A stretch of DNA of 64,000 nucleotides, from positions 248,001 through 312,000 of the forward strand of contig NZ_FOWE01000007.1 of assembly GCF_900115395.1 (NCBI RefSeq). The letters are read 5' to 3'. Each line of letters begins with the position of its first letter. The first letter of the stretch is position 1. A program made the position numbers and the translations under genes. This document shows positions 23,123 to 31,447 of the stretch, in pieces. The notes under the pieces are model-generated. The model was not told where the DNA came from, ran no database searches, and saw only the letters and a program-made list of their open reading frames with translations. Source of the DNA: Geodermatophilus obscurus (GTDB lineage Bacteria > Actinomycetota > Actinomycetes > Mycobacteriales > Geodermatophilaceae).

Positions 23123-24079
23123 TCAGGCGAGCTCGCCGTCCACCCAGCGGTCGATGAGGTGCCGGGCGATGGAGACCGGCGGCGGAAGCGCCTCCGGACC
23201 GCGGCCGTCGCGCAGCTCCTCGCGGGTGAACCAGCGCGCCTCCTCGATCTCCGTGGGGTCCAGCCGCAGCGTGTCCTCGCCCACGGCACGGGCGACGAAG
23301 CCGAGCATGAGCGACTGCGGGAACGGCCACGGCTGGCTGCTGACGTAGCGGACGTCGGTGACGGCGAGGCCGACCTCCTCCATCACCTCGCGGGCGACCG
23401 CACCCTCGGCGGACTCCCCCGGCTCGACGAACCCGGCGAGCACCGAGTACCGCCCGGGCGGCCAGACGGCCTGCCGGCCGAGCACGCAGCGGTCGCCGCC
23501 GTCGTGCACGAGCATGATCACGGCGGGGTCGGTGCGGGGGAACAGCTCGGTGCCGGTGACCGGGTCGCGCTGCACCCAGCCGGCCCGCTCGATCGTCGTC
23601 GCCGCCCCCGACAGCGGGCTGAACCGCGCCCGCTCGTGCCACTCGAGGATCCCGATCGCCTCGGCGAGCAGGCCGGCGTCGAGGTCGCCGAGGTCGGCGC
23701 CGAGCTCGCGCAGCCCGGACCAGGAGTCGACCGGCCGGCCGTTCACCGTCAGGGCCCGCTCACCGCGGACCGCCGCGTAGGGGACGCCGTCGGCCTCGCC
23801 GAGGTACACCGCGCCCAGCGGCAGCTCCGGCTGCTCGTCCCACACCAGCGCCGGGCCGTCGGGTCCCTCGCCCACCGGCACGGTGCGCCGCTCGTCGACG
23901 GTGAGCACCCGCACCGGCCGGCCCCGCGTCGGGTCGGGCAGCGAGCGGCCGAGGTGGTCGCGGTCGTGCGCCGAGCGGGACAGCACGGGGACGACGCCGG
24001 TCGTCCGCGGCGTGCCGGCCGGCCACGCGCCGCGGGTCACCACGTCCTCGGGAGTGCTGCCGCCCGGCGGGACGCTCAC
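23123..24079 (-). CDS. nudC: NAD+ diphosphatase, NudC type
   Basis: A 318-residue Nudix hydrolase that splits NADH/NAD+ (and may decap NAD-RNA). It has the Nudix box GX5EX7REUXEEXGU at 216-238 and the NudC signature SQPWPFPQS at 248-256. The zinc-ribbon cysteines normally found just before the Nudix domain are replaced (S154, S157, D172), although the flanking PRTDPAVI is intact. The GTG start overlaps the stop of the upstream M16 gene by four bases (GTGA), so it is the third gene of an operon. Mycobacterial Rv3199c holds the same neighbourhood. Confidence 0.92.
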   Translation of the reverse strand: MSVPPGGSTPEDVVTRGAWPAGTPRTTGVVPVLSRSAHDRDHLGRSLPDPTRGRPVRVLTVDERRTVPVGEGPDGPALVWDEQPELPLGAVYLGEADGVPYAAVRGERALTVNGRPVDSWSGLRELGADLGDLDAGLLAEAIGILEWHERARFSPLSGAATTIERAGWVQRDPVTGTELFPRTDPAVIMLVHDGGDRCVLGRQAVWPPGRYSVLAGFVEPGESAEGAVAREVMEEVGLAVTDVRYVSSQPWPFPQSLMLGFVARAVGEDTLRLDPTEIEEARWFTREELRDGRGPEALPPPVSIARHLIDRWVDGELA

Positions 24080-25449
24080 GCGGGGTCCGCGGCGGCGCTG
24101 GCCGTCACGTCGACCGGGCCGAGGGCACGCAGCGCGTCGGTGACCCGCTCGGCGTCGCCGACGACGACGCCGGTCAGCGCGGCCGGCGCGAGGTGGCGGC
24201 GGGCCACCTCCTGCACCTGCTCGACGGTGACCTGGGCCAGCGCGCGCTGGTGCTCGGCCAGCCACTCGACCGACAGCCCCGATCCGGCCAGCGCGGACAG
24301 CGTGCTGGCCAGCCCGGCGTGCGTGGACGTGGACAGGGCCATCGAGCCCAGGACGTAGCGGCGGGCGGCGTCGAGCTCGGCCTCGCCGACCGGCGCCAGC
24401 GCCATCCGGCCGAGCTCGGCCCAGGTCTCGAGGAACGCGGGGCCGGTGACCTCCGTGGCGACGTCGGCCTCGACGAGGAACGACGAGGCGGCGGCCAGGT
24501 GGTCGACGGCGCTGCGCGGGCTGTAGGAGTACCCCCGCCGCTCGCGGATGTTCTCGACCAGCCGGGAGGAGAAGTAGCCGCCGAAGACCATGCTGGCCAG
24601 GCGCATCGCGGGCAGGTCGGGATCGGTGCGGCCCGGCGCCGGCCCGCCGAGCCGGATGTTGGACTGCACCGCGCCGGGCCGGTCGACCACCTCGAGGTGC
24701 CCGGGGGCCAGGACCGGCGCGGGCGGGGCACCGGCGGCGGCGCCCTCGCCCGTCCACTCCCCCAGCGCCGCGGCGACGGTGTCGGTGGCTGCGGCGGCGT
24801 CGAGGTCGCCGACGAGCACCAGCGTGCTGCCGGCCGGGAGCACCCGCTCGCGGTGCAGCTTGCGCAGCGCGCCGGCGCCGACCTTGCCGACCAGCTCGGG
24901 CGAGGGCAGCTGCGCGGCGTAGGGATGGGTGCCGTAGCGGCGGGCGGCCAGCGCGGAGCGGGCGATGACGCCGGGCTGGGACCGCGCGATGGCGATCCGC
25001 TCGGCCACCCGGTCGCGCTCGGCCTCGACCCGGTCGGCCGGGTAGGCCGCAGCGGTGAGGACCTCGGCGAGGACGCCGAGCACGGGCGCGAGCCCCTCGG
25101 CCAGCAGCGTGGTGGAGAAGAGCAGCCGGTCGGGGTCGGCGGCCACCGAGAGCTCGGCACCGTGGCCCTGCAGCGCCTCGGCCAGGCCGGTGGCGTCGCG
25201 CTGCGCCGTCCCGAGCAGGACCGCGCCGGAGAGCACGGAGGCACGGGCGGTGTGCTGGGCGGCGCCGCGGGGAGTGGTCGCGGCGAACGGCACCCGCAGC
25301 CGCAGCTCCACCAGCGGGACACCGGGCCGCGGCACCACGAGGACGGTCATCCCGCTCGGCAGCGTCGTCGTCGCGACCTCGGGGACCGGCTGCGGGCGCG
25401 GCTCGCCCAGCGGCGGGACGAGGGCGAGGTCGAGGACGGGGGCGCTCAC
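24076..25449 (-). CDS. M16 family peptidase subunit, non-catalytic partner
   Basis: A 457-residue M16 protein without an HxxEH zinc motif. It keeps the C-terminal substrate-grip region (ENIRERRGYSYSPRS) with the Arg/Tyr pair used by M16 partner subunits. With the upstream catalytic subunit it should form a heterodimeric clam-shell peptidase for short peptides, like the mitochondrial processing peptidase alpha subunit. GTG start overlapping the previous stop (GTGA) and stop overlapping nudC. Confidence 0.9.
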   Translation of the reverse strand: MSAPVLDLALVPPLGEPRPQPVPEVATTTLPSGMTVLVVPRPGVPLVELRLRVPFAATTPRGAAQHTARASVLSGAVLLGTAQRDATGLAEALQGHGAELSVAADPDRLLFSTTLLAEGLAPVLGVLAEVLTAAAYPADRVEAERDRVAERIAIARSQPGVIARSALAARRYGTHPYAAQLPSPELVGKVGAGALRKLHRERVLPAGSTLVLVGDLDAAAATDTVAAALGEWTGEGAAAGAPPAPVLAPGHLEVVDRPGAVQSNIRLGGPAPGRTDPDLPAMRLASMVFGGYFSSRLVENIRERRGYSYSPRSAVDHLAAASSFLVEADVATEVTGPAFLETWAELGRMALAPVGEAELDAARRYVLGSMALSTSTHAGLASTLSALAGSGLSVEWLAEHQRALAQVTVEQVQEVARRHLAPAALTGVVVGDAERVTDALRALGPVDVTASAAADPA

Positions 25450-26759
25450 TTCGCTCCTCCGGTGGTGCGCAGCTCCAGCACGGCAGCGGTACCGGGGTCG
25501 AGACCCCTGGCCGCCGTCTGCACCTGGTCCGGCGTGACGGCGGCGAGGCGGGTGGCGAGCTCGCCGGCGAGCTCGGCCCGGCCGTGCACCAGCTCGGCGG
25601 CGGCGAAGGCGAGCGTGCGGCCGAGGACGGAGTCGGCCTGGCGCAGCAGCTGGGCGCTGGTGCGGGCCTGCACGCGCGCGAGCTCCTCCGGCGTCACCCC
25701 CTCGCTCGCGACGCGGCCGATCTCGTCGTGCACGGCGGCCAGCACATCGGCGACCGGGACGGCGGCCGGGTGGTGCACCTGGGTGGTCAGCAGCGTGGCG
25801 TCGCGGACGTCGAAGGGGTCGCCGAACAGGCCGACGTAGCTGCTCTGCGCCACCGCCAGGCGGTCGTCGTGCACGAGCCGGCGCTCGAGGCGGGAGGCGT
25901 CGCCCTCGCTGAGCAGCTCGGCCAGCAGCACGGTGCCGAGGTAGGTGTCGAGGTCGCCGACGGGGTCGGGCACCCGCCAGCCGAGCGCGACCGCGGGCGC
26001 GGGGGCCAGCCGGTCCTCGACGACGTCGCGGCGCACGGTCGTGGGCGAGGGCTCGCCGGTGTTCGGCGTCGGTGGGACGTCACGGGCGTCGACGGCGCCG
26101 AAGTACCGGCGGACCAGCCGCTCGGTCTCGCCGGCGTCGAGGTCGCCGCCGATGCAGAGGACCGCGTTGCCCGGCGCGTAGAAGCGGGAGAAGAAGTCGG
26201 TGGCGTCCTCGACGGTGGAGCTCTCCAGGTCGACGAAGGAGCCGTAGCCGTCGTGGGTGTTGGCGAAGCTCTCGAACGCGATCTGCGGCAGTTGCAGCCA
26301 GGGGAACGCGCCGTAGGGCCGGTTGAGGACGTTGACCCGGATCTCCTCCTTGACCACGTCGATCTGGTTGCGGAGGTTCTCCTCGGTGATGGCCGGCGCG
26401 GCCATCCGGTCGGCCTCGAGGAAGAGCGCGCGCTCCAGCGCCTCGGACGGCAGGGCCTCGAAGTAGTTCGTGTAGTCCTGGTGGGTCGAGCCGTTGAAGG
26501 TGCCGCCGGCGGCCTGCACCAGGCGGGCGTGCTCCATCTTCGGCACGTGCGCCGAGCCCTGGAACATCATGTGCTCGAAGAGGTGGGCGAACCCGGTGCG
26601 GCCCTCCGGTTCGTTGCGCATGCCGACGTCGTAGAAGACGGACACGGCGACGACCGGCACGCTGCGGTCGGGCGCGAGGACGACCCGCAGCCCGTTGTCC
26701 AGCGAGAAGCGCTCCACCGGGTGCCGCACGGTCAGGTCGGCCCCAGTCGCTGCTGTCAC
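25446..26759 (-). CDS. M16 family zinc peptidase, catalytic subunit
   Basis: A 437-residue M16B peptidase with the inverted zinc motif H59-L-F-E62-H63 and the distal glutamate E139, spaced as in the family. It is the first gene of the M16-M16-nudC operon, in which each junction is a GTGA overlap. A TAGGGT -10 box ends six bases before the GTG, so the transcript is probably leaderless. The substrate is unknown; family members cut small or unfolded peptides. Confidence 0.93.
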   Translation of the reverse strand: MTAATGADLTVRHPVERFSLDNGLRVVLAPDRSVPVVAVSVFYDVGMRNEPEGRTGFAHLFEHMMFQGSAHVPKMEHARLVQAAGGTFNGSTHQDYTNYFEALPSEALERALFLEADRMAAPAITEENLRNQIDVVKEEIRVNVLNRPYGAFPWLQLPQIAFESFANTHDGYGSFVDLESSTVEDATDFFSRFYAPGNAVLCIGGDLDAGETERLVRRYFGAVDARDVPPTPNTGEPSPTTVRRDVVEDRLAPAPAVALGWRVPDPVGDLDTYLGTVLLAELLSEGDASRLERRLVHDDRLAVAQSSYVGLFGDPFDVRDATLLTTQVHHPAAVPVADVLAAVHDEIGRVASEGVTPEELARVQARTSAQLLRQADSVLGRTLAFAAAELVHGRAELAGELATRLAAVTPDQVQTAARGLDPGTAAVLELRTTGGAK

Positions 26760-26827
26760 GGACCGACCCTAACCACGCGGGGCGACGGGCTGCCGCGCGC
26801 CCACCGCCCGCAGACCGACACCCGCGA

Positions 26828-26895
26828 CGATCACGGAGCCAGCGCGGCGACACGCGGGCCCGCGACGGCGTGTCGCCACCGCGAGCCCGTGATCG
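26828..26895. repeat. Long imperfect hairpin in the intergenic region
   Basis: The 318-base stretch 26760-27077 contains no convincing gene. Outer arms of nine pairs (26828-26836 with 26887-26895) and inner arms of ten pairs (26846-26855 with 26868-26877) form a 68-base imperfect hairpin. It may be the terminator of the DUF2510 transcript, which runs toward it. Confidence 0.6.
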
Positions 26896-26914
26896 CCGTC
26901 GACCGGACCTTCTC

Positions 26915-27054
26915 GGACGCGTCCGCAGCGGCTCCGCGCGGGCCGGGACGGCAGGTGGCCGCGGTGGCGACCGACGAGCGGGGCCCGCAGGGTCCCCGAG
27001 GAGGGACGCGCCCGCAGCGGCTCCGCGCGGGCCGGGACGGCACGTGGCCGCGGT
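26915..27054. repeat. 51-bp direct repeat pair
   Basis: Copies at 26915-26965 and 27004-27054 differ at two of 51 positions and are 89 bases apart start to start. They lie in non-coding DNA between the M16 operon promoter and the DUF2510 stop. I found no third copy in the window. Confidence 0.8.
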
Positions 27055-27077
27055 CGGAGCCCGGGAGGGCGACCGTG

Positions 27078-27983
27078 TCAGAGCACGTCGATGTCGGCGA
27101 GGACCCGGTCGATGACGCCGTAGAGCTCGGCGTGGGTGTTGGGGATGGAGACGTAGAGCAGCGCGGGGTCGGGCCGGCCGACGTCGATGACGAGGAGCGC
27201 CGCGCGCTCGCCCGTGGAGTCGTAGCCCTCGACGTCCCAGGTCAGCTGGAACTCGATGAGGTGGGCGGCGGCGCCGTCGACGGTGAGCGCCTCGTCGCGC
27301 AGCACCTCCCGCTCGTTCGGGAACGGGTAGTAGGCGGCGCGGACGCTGTCGGCCAGCGCCGTCACCGTCGCCTGCTCGCTCCCGGGCCCGGCCCAGCCGT
27401 AGCCGTCCGCGACCGGCCCGGAGGTGCACTGGGCGATGAAGTCGCCGCCGGTGGGCACGCCCTCCTGGGTGGTGAAGTACTGCCCGGCGATGGTGCGGGT
27501 CTCGAGCATCGGGCCGAGGTCGTACTCGAACCAGCCGTTGCCGAGGAACGGGTAGGAGATGCCCGCCTCCTCGTCGATGATCCGCACGGTGCCGGGTGGG
27601 AACTCGGGGCCGGACGGCCCGGCGGTCACCGGCGGGTCGTCGACCACCGGGGTGCCGCCGCTGCCGGAGAGGCCGACGACCAGGGCCAGGACGACGACGG
27701 CGACCACCGCGGCCACCGACCCCCCGATCCACCACGCGATGCGCGACCGGGAGCCGGGCGCAGACGCGGGGCCGGACTGCCAGCCGTCCGCCGCGCCACC
27801 GTCCCACCCGGCCGACGGGACCGGCGCGGCGGCGACCGGGGCCGCCTGCACCGCGACGCCCGGGCCGGCCGGCGTCGTCACGTCCGACCAGGTCTCCCCG
27901 TTCCACCAGCGCACCATCCCGGCGGCCCCGTCGGGGTCGGGGTACCACCCCGCGGGGGCGCGCGTCAGCCCAGGTCCGGTCAC
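27078..27983 (-). CDS. DUF2510 single-pass membrane protein
   Basis: A 301-residue protein. Residues 10-34 are a DUF2510 module (AGWYPDPDGAAGMVRWWNG), then a Pro/Ala-rich cytoplasmic linker, one membrane helix (83-105) and an extracytoplasmic domain of about 190 residues that I do not recognise. A TACCCT -10 box ends seven bases before the GTG start, suggesting a leaderless mRNA. DUF2510 modules are common in actinobacterial envelope proteins, with no fixed function. Confidence 0.85.
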   Translation of the reverse strand: MTGPGLTRAPAGWYPDPDGAAGMVRWWNGETWSDVTTPAGPGVAVQAAPVAAAPVPSAGWDGGAADGWQSGPASAPGSRSRIAWWIGGSVAAVVAVVVLALVVGLSGSGGTPVVDDPPVTAGPSGPEFPPGTVRIIDEEAGISYPFLGNGWFEYDLGPMLETRTIAGQYFTTQEGVPTGGDFIAQCTSGPVADGYGWAGPGSEQATVTALADSVRAAYYPFPNEREVLRDEALTVDGAAAHLIEFQLTWDVEGYDSTGERAALLVIDVGRPDPALLYVSIPNTHAELYGVIDRVLADIDVL

Positions 27984-28077
27984 GCCGGTCAGGGTAGGAC
28001 GGCGACCCGCCCGGTCAGGGTTCCCGCGACACGACGTGACCTGGCCGTGGCCCCGGTCGCGGCCTCCTCCGGTGAGG

Positions 28078-29481
28078 TCACCGCGTGGCCAGCTCGCGCC
28101 AGAGGTGGGCCGCGGCCTCCGCCCCGCGGTACAGCATGGGCAGCAGCACCCGCTCGTTCGGCGAGTGGATGCGGTCGGTGGGCAGGCCCGCGCCGAGGAA
28201 GACGAGCGGGGCGCCGAGCACCTCGACCAGGTCGGCCTCCGGTCCGCTGCCGCCCTCGCGGGTGAACAGCACGTCCGCGGGGTCGGTGTCGAAGGCCTGC
28301 CCGATGCTGCGCAGGAGCGCGGCCACGAAGGGCGAGTCCAGGTCGCTGGCGCAGGGCGCGACGCCGCCGGGCGGGGTGTGCACCTCGGCCTCGATCCCCT
28401 CGGGCACGTGCGCCTGCACCCACTCCCGCAGCATCGGGCCGACGTCGGCAGGGGTCTGGTCGGCCACCAGCCGGAAGGTCAGCTTGGCGTGCGCCTCGGC
28501 CGGGACGATCGTCTTGTGGCCGGGGCCGGTGTAGCCGCCCCACACGCCGTTGACCTCGGCGGTCGGGCGGGCGCCGATCCGCTCGAGGGTGCTGAAGCCC
28601 GCCTCCCCGGCGGTGGCGCGGGAGGCGGCGGGGCCGGCCAGCCAGGCGGCCTCGTCGAAGGGCACGCGGGCCATGAGCTCGCGCTCGCGGTCGGTCAGCG
28701 GCCGCACCTTCTCGTAGAACCCGGGCAGGGTGACCCGGCCCTGCTCGTCGTGCAGGGCGGCGAGCAGGGACGCCATCGCGTGCAGCGGGTTGGGCACGCC
28801 GCCGCCGAAGGAGCCCGAGTGCAGGTCGACGGCGGGGCCGCGCAGGGTGATCTCGGCGTCGGCCAGGCCGCGCATGGCCACGACGGCGCTGGGCACGTCG
28901 GGGGCGGCCATGCCGGTGTCGCTGACCACGACGACGTCGCAGGTCAGCCGGTCGGCGCGCTCGCGCAGGAGGTCGGCGAAGTGGGGCGACCCGGACTCCT
29001 CCTCGCCCTCGACGAGCAGCTTGACCGTGACGGCGGGGGTGTCGCGCCCGGTGGCGGCCAGGTGTGCGCGGATGCCGAGCAGGTGGAAGGCGACGTTGCC
29101 CTTGTCGTCGATGGCGCCGCGGGCGTGCAACTCCGGGCCGTCGGGGCCCTCGACCCGGGTCGGCTCGAACGGCGGGTGCTCCCACAGCTCCGGCGGGTCG
29201 ACCGGCTGGACGTCGTGGTGGCCGTAGACGAGCGCGACCGGGGCGCCGGCGTGGCCGCTGGGCCACTCGGCGTAGACCGCCGGGGCGCCGGGGGTCTCCC
29301 ACACCTCCACGGTCGGGAAGCCGGTGCGGCGCAGCGCGTCGGCCAGCCACCGGGCGCTGGCTGCGACGTCGCCGGCGTGGGCCGGGTCGGCCGAGATGGA
29401 GGGGATGCGCAGCCAGGCGTCGAGGTCGGCGTGGAGGTCGTCGAGGTGGGCCTGCACGAAGGCGCGTTCCGGGCTCGTCAC
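28078..29481 (-). CDS. M20 family dipeptidase/metallopeptidase
   Basis: A 467-residue M20 peptidase (ArgE/DapE/carnosinase type). Metal and catalytic residues are visible in YGHHDVQP, GAIDDKGN, VEGEEESGS (general base and ligand), SDTG and RIHSPNER. Substrate is probably a dipeptide or N-acyl amino acid. The reading frame continues open for 1.7 kb upstream against the coding sense of the neighbours. The true start is GTG 29481, because a TACCGT -10 box lies seven bases before it and homologues start with the helix ERAFVQAHLDDLHADL. It is divergent from the hydrolase gene with 45 bases between. Confidence 0.92.
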   Translation of the reverse strand: MTSPERAFVQAHLDDLHADLDAWLRIPSISADPAHAGDVAASARWLADALRRTGFPTVEVWETPGAPAVYAEWPSGHAGAPVALVYGHHDVQPVDPPELWEHPPFEPTRVEGPDGPELHARGAIDDKGNVAFHLLGIRAHLAATGRDTPAVTVKLLVEGEEESGSPHFADLLRERADRLTCDVVVVSDTGMAAPDVPSAVVAMRGLADAEITLRGPAVDLHSGSFGGGVPNPLHAMASLLAALHDEQGRVTLPGFYEKVRPLTDRERELMARVPFDEAAWLAGPAASRATAGEAGFSTLERIGARPTAEVNGVWGGYTGPGHKTIVPAEAHAKLTFRLVADQTPADVGPMLREWVQAHVPEGIEAEVHTPPGGVAPCASDLDSPFVAALLRSIGQAFDTDPADVLFTREGGSGPEADLVEVLGAPLVFLGAGLPTDRIHSPNERVLLPMLYRGAEAAAHLWRELATR

Positions 29482-29526
29482 GCTCGCGACGGTAGCGGCG
29501 GACCGGCACCGGATACGTTGCGCCCC
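29482..29526. promoter_or_regulatory. Compact divergent leaderless promoters
   Basis: Only 45 bases separate the M20 GTG (29481) and the hydrolase ATG (29527). TACCGT on the minus strand (29494-29489) and TACGTT on the plus strand (29514-29519) each end seven bases before their start codon. The two polymerases must compete for the same DNA. Confidence 0.5.
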
Positions 29527-30363
29527 ATGGCCGGAGAGCTGCTGAGGGTGGACGTGGGCGACCTGACGTTCGACGTGCGGGCCGACGGTCCCGGGGACGG
29601 GCGCCCGGTGGTGCTGCTGCACGGCTTCCCGGAGACGTCGGCGTCCTGGGCGGCGGTGACGCCGCGCCTGGCGGAGGCGGGGCTGCGCACCTACGCCGTC
29701 GACCAGCTCGGCTACTCCCCCGGCGCCCGGCCGCAGGAGGTCGAGGCCTACGCGCTGACCAACCTCGCCCAGGTCACCGCCGACCTCATGACCGCCATGG
29801 AGGTCCCCGTGGCCGACGTCGTCGGCCACGACTGGGGCGCCAACGTGGCGTGGGCGCTGGCCGCCTGGCACACCGACCGGGTGCGGTCGCTCACTGCCGT
29901 GTCCGTGCCGCACCCGACCGCGTTCACCGCCGCGTGGCGCAGCGACCCGGAGCAGAAGGAGCGCTCGGCCTACATCCGGCTGTTCTGGCAGGAGGGCAAG
30001 GCCGAGGAGGTGCTGCTGGCCGACGACGCCCGGCGGCTGCGCCGGATGTACGGGGGCGCCGTCGACCCGGAGACGGTCGACGAGTACGTGGCCGTGCTGT
30101 CGGCGCCGGGTGCGCTCACCGCGGCGCTCAACTGGTACCGGGCGATGAGCTCGGGCACCCCGGTCGACGACGTCGCCGTGCCCACCACCTACGTGTGGAG
30201 CGACGGCGACACCGCGATCGGCCGGATCGCCGCCGAGGGCACCGCCGAGTTCGTCAGCGGCGACTACCGGTTCGTGGAGCTGGCGGGCGTCAGCCACTGG
30301 ATCCCCGAGGAGGCGCCCGACGCGCTGGCCACCGCGATCCTGGACCGGATGGCCTCCAGCTGA
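29527..30363 (+). CDS. Epoxide hydrolase-like alpha/beta hydrolase
   Basis: A 278-residue alpha/beta hydrolase with an aspartate nucleophile: D102 in GHDWGANV, the oxyanion motif LHGFPETSA (31-39) and the catalytic histidine H257 in GVSHWIPEE. The Asp nucleophile and HGFP motif point to epoxide hydrolases or dehalogenases rather than esterases. ATG at 29527 has a TACGTT -10 box seven bases upstream and no ribosome site. The physiological substrate is not evident. Confidence 0.88.
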   Translation: MAGELLRVDVGDLTFDVRADGPGDGRPVVLLHGFPETSASWAAVTPRLAEAGLRTYAVDQLGYSPGARPQEVEAYALTNLAQVTADLMTAMEVPVADVVGHDWGANVAWALAAWHTDRVRSLTAVSVPHPTAFTAAWRSDPEQKERSAYIRLFWQEGKAEEVLLADDARRLRRMYGGAVDPETVDEYVAVLSAPGALTAALNWYRAMSSGTPVDDVAVPTTYVWSDGDTAIGRIAAEGTAEFVSGDYRFVELAGVSHWIPEEAPDALATAILDRMASS

Positions 30364-30407
30364 CCGCCGAGGCGTCAGGTCACCTGTCGTCTGGGTAGGA
30401 GCCGGCC

Positions 30408-30464
30408 ATGTGCACTCCCCTGCCGACCACGACCCTGACCCTCCCGACCACGGCGAGGGGCTGA
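30408..30464 (+). CDS. Possible 18-residue leader peptide
   Basis: ATG at 30408 has a GTAGGAG ribosome site seven bases upstream and encodes MCTPLPTTTLTLPTTARG, then TGA, five bases before the GTG of the oxidoreductase gene. Seven of 18 residues are threonine and the second is cysteine. It may couple or attenuate translation of the downstream gene. The alternative is that the oxidoreductase starts at the overlapping GTG 30410. Confidence 0.4.
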   Translation: MCTPLPTTTLTLPTTARG

Positions 30465-30469
30465 CCGCC

Positions 30470-31447
30470 GTGCGCGCCGTCCGCCTGCACCGCTCCCGCG
30501 ACGGCGTCCTGCCGCAGGTGGTGGACGTGCCCGGGCCCCCGCCCCCCACCGGCGACCGGCTGCTGCTGCGGGTGGAGGCGTCGAGCATCAACGGCACCGA
30601 CCTCGGGATGCTCGGCACGGAGGTGTTCGCCGCGATGATCCGCCGGGTCGGCATGCCCGGCTTCGACGTGGCCGGCGAGGTCCTCGCCTGCGGCCCGGAG
30701 GTGACCGCCTTCTCCCCCGGTGACCGGGTGATGGCCCTGCTCGGGCACTCCGGCGGCGGGCTGGCCGAGCGCGTCCTCGTCCCGCAGGAGCACGCCGCCC
30801 GCGTGCCGGCCACGTGCTCGGCGGCGGAGGCCGCCGCGCTGCCCCTGGCCGGGCTGACCGCGCTGCAGGCGCTCCACGGCCGGGCGGCCCTGCGTGCCCG
30901 CCGGTCGCCGCGCGTGCTGGTGGTCGGGGCGTCGGGCGGCATCGGCTCGTTCGCCGTCCAGCTGGCCCGGGACGCCGGTGCGCACGTCACCGGCGTGGCC
31001 GCCGGCCCGCGGCTGGACTTCGTCGCCGGGCTGGGTGCCGACGAGCTGGTCGACCGGCACGAGCAGGACGTCACCGCCCTCGGCCGCCGGTTCGACGTCG
31101 TCCTGGACACCCCCGGGCGGCTGACCTTCACCGCCGCCCGCCCGCTGCTGGCCGACGACGGCGTGTTCGTCAGCACCCGGGTGGTGGGCCCCGACGCGCC
31201 CCGCGCGTTCCTGCCCGCCCGGCTGCGGCGCCGCGGGCCGGCCTTCGCGGCGGTGCGGACCGCCCCCCGGTCGGCCGACCTCGCCCACCTGGCGGCGTTG
31301 GTCGACGCCGGGCGCCTCCGGGCGGCGGTGGACCGGACCTTCCCGCTGGAGGAGGCCGCGGCCGCCTACCGCCGCGCCGGCGGCACGGCCACCGGCAAGG
31401 TCGTGGTCACGGTGTCCGGTCCGCCCCCGGGTCAGAGCAGCCGGTAG
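30470..31447 (+). CDS. Zinc-independent medium-chain oxidoreductase (quinone oxidoreductase type)
   Basis: A 325-residue MDR-family NAD(P)H-dependent reductase. The GroES-like half contains NGTDLGMLGTEVF and PGFDVAGEV; the Rossmann half starts VLVVGASGGIGSFAVQLAR. The catalytic-zinc cysteine/histidine set of alcohol dehydrogenases is absent, so quinone or enone reduction is likely. I use GTG 30470, which gives the usual MRAVRLHR start; a GTG at 30410 would add 20 residues. Its last 16 bases overlap the convergent acetyltransferase gene. Confidence 0.85.
   Translation: MRAVRLHRSRDGVLPQVVDVPGPPPPTGDRLLLRVEASSINGTDLGMLGTEVFAAMIRRVGMPGFDVAGEVLACGPEVTAFSPGDRVMALLGHSGGGLAERVLVPQEHAARVPATCSAAEAAALPLAGLTALQALHGRAALRARRSPRVLVVGASGGIGSFAVQLARDAGAHVTGVAAGPRLDFVAGLGADELVDRHEQDVTALGRRFDVVLDTPGRLTFTAARPLLADDGVFVSTRVVGPDAPRAFLPARLRRRGPAFAAVRTAPRSADLAHLAALVDAGRLRAAVDRTFPLEEAAAAYRRAGGTATGKVVVTVSGPPPGQSSR

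Noticed and set aside
26831-27043. A 70-codon minus-strand frame in the repeat region
   Set aside because: The translation is Arg/Pro/Ala low complexity made by the 51-bp repeats, with no ribosome site.
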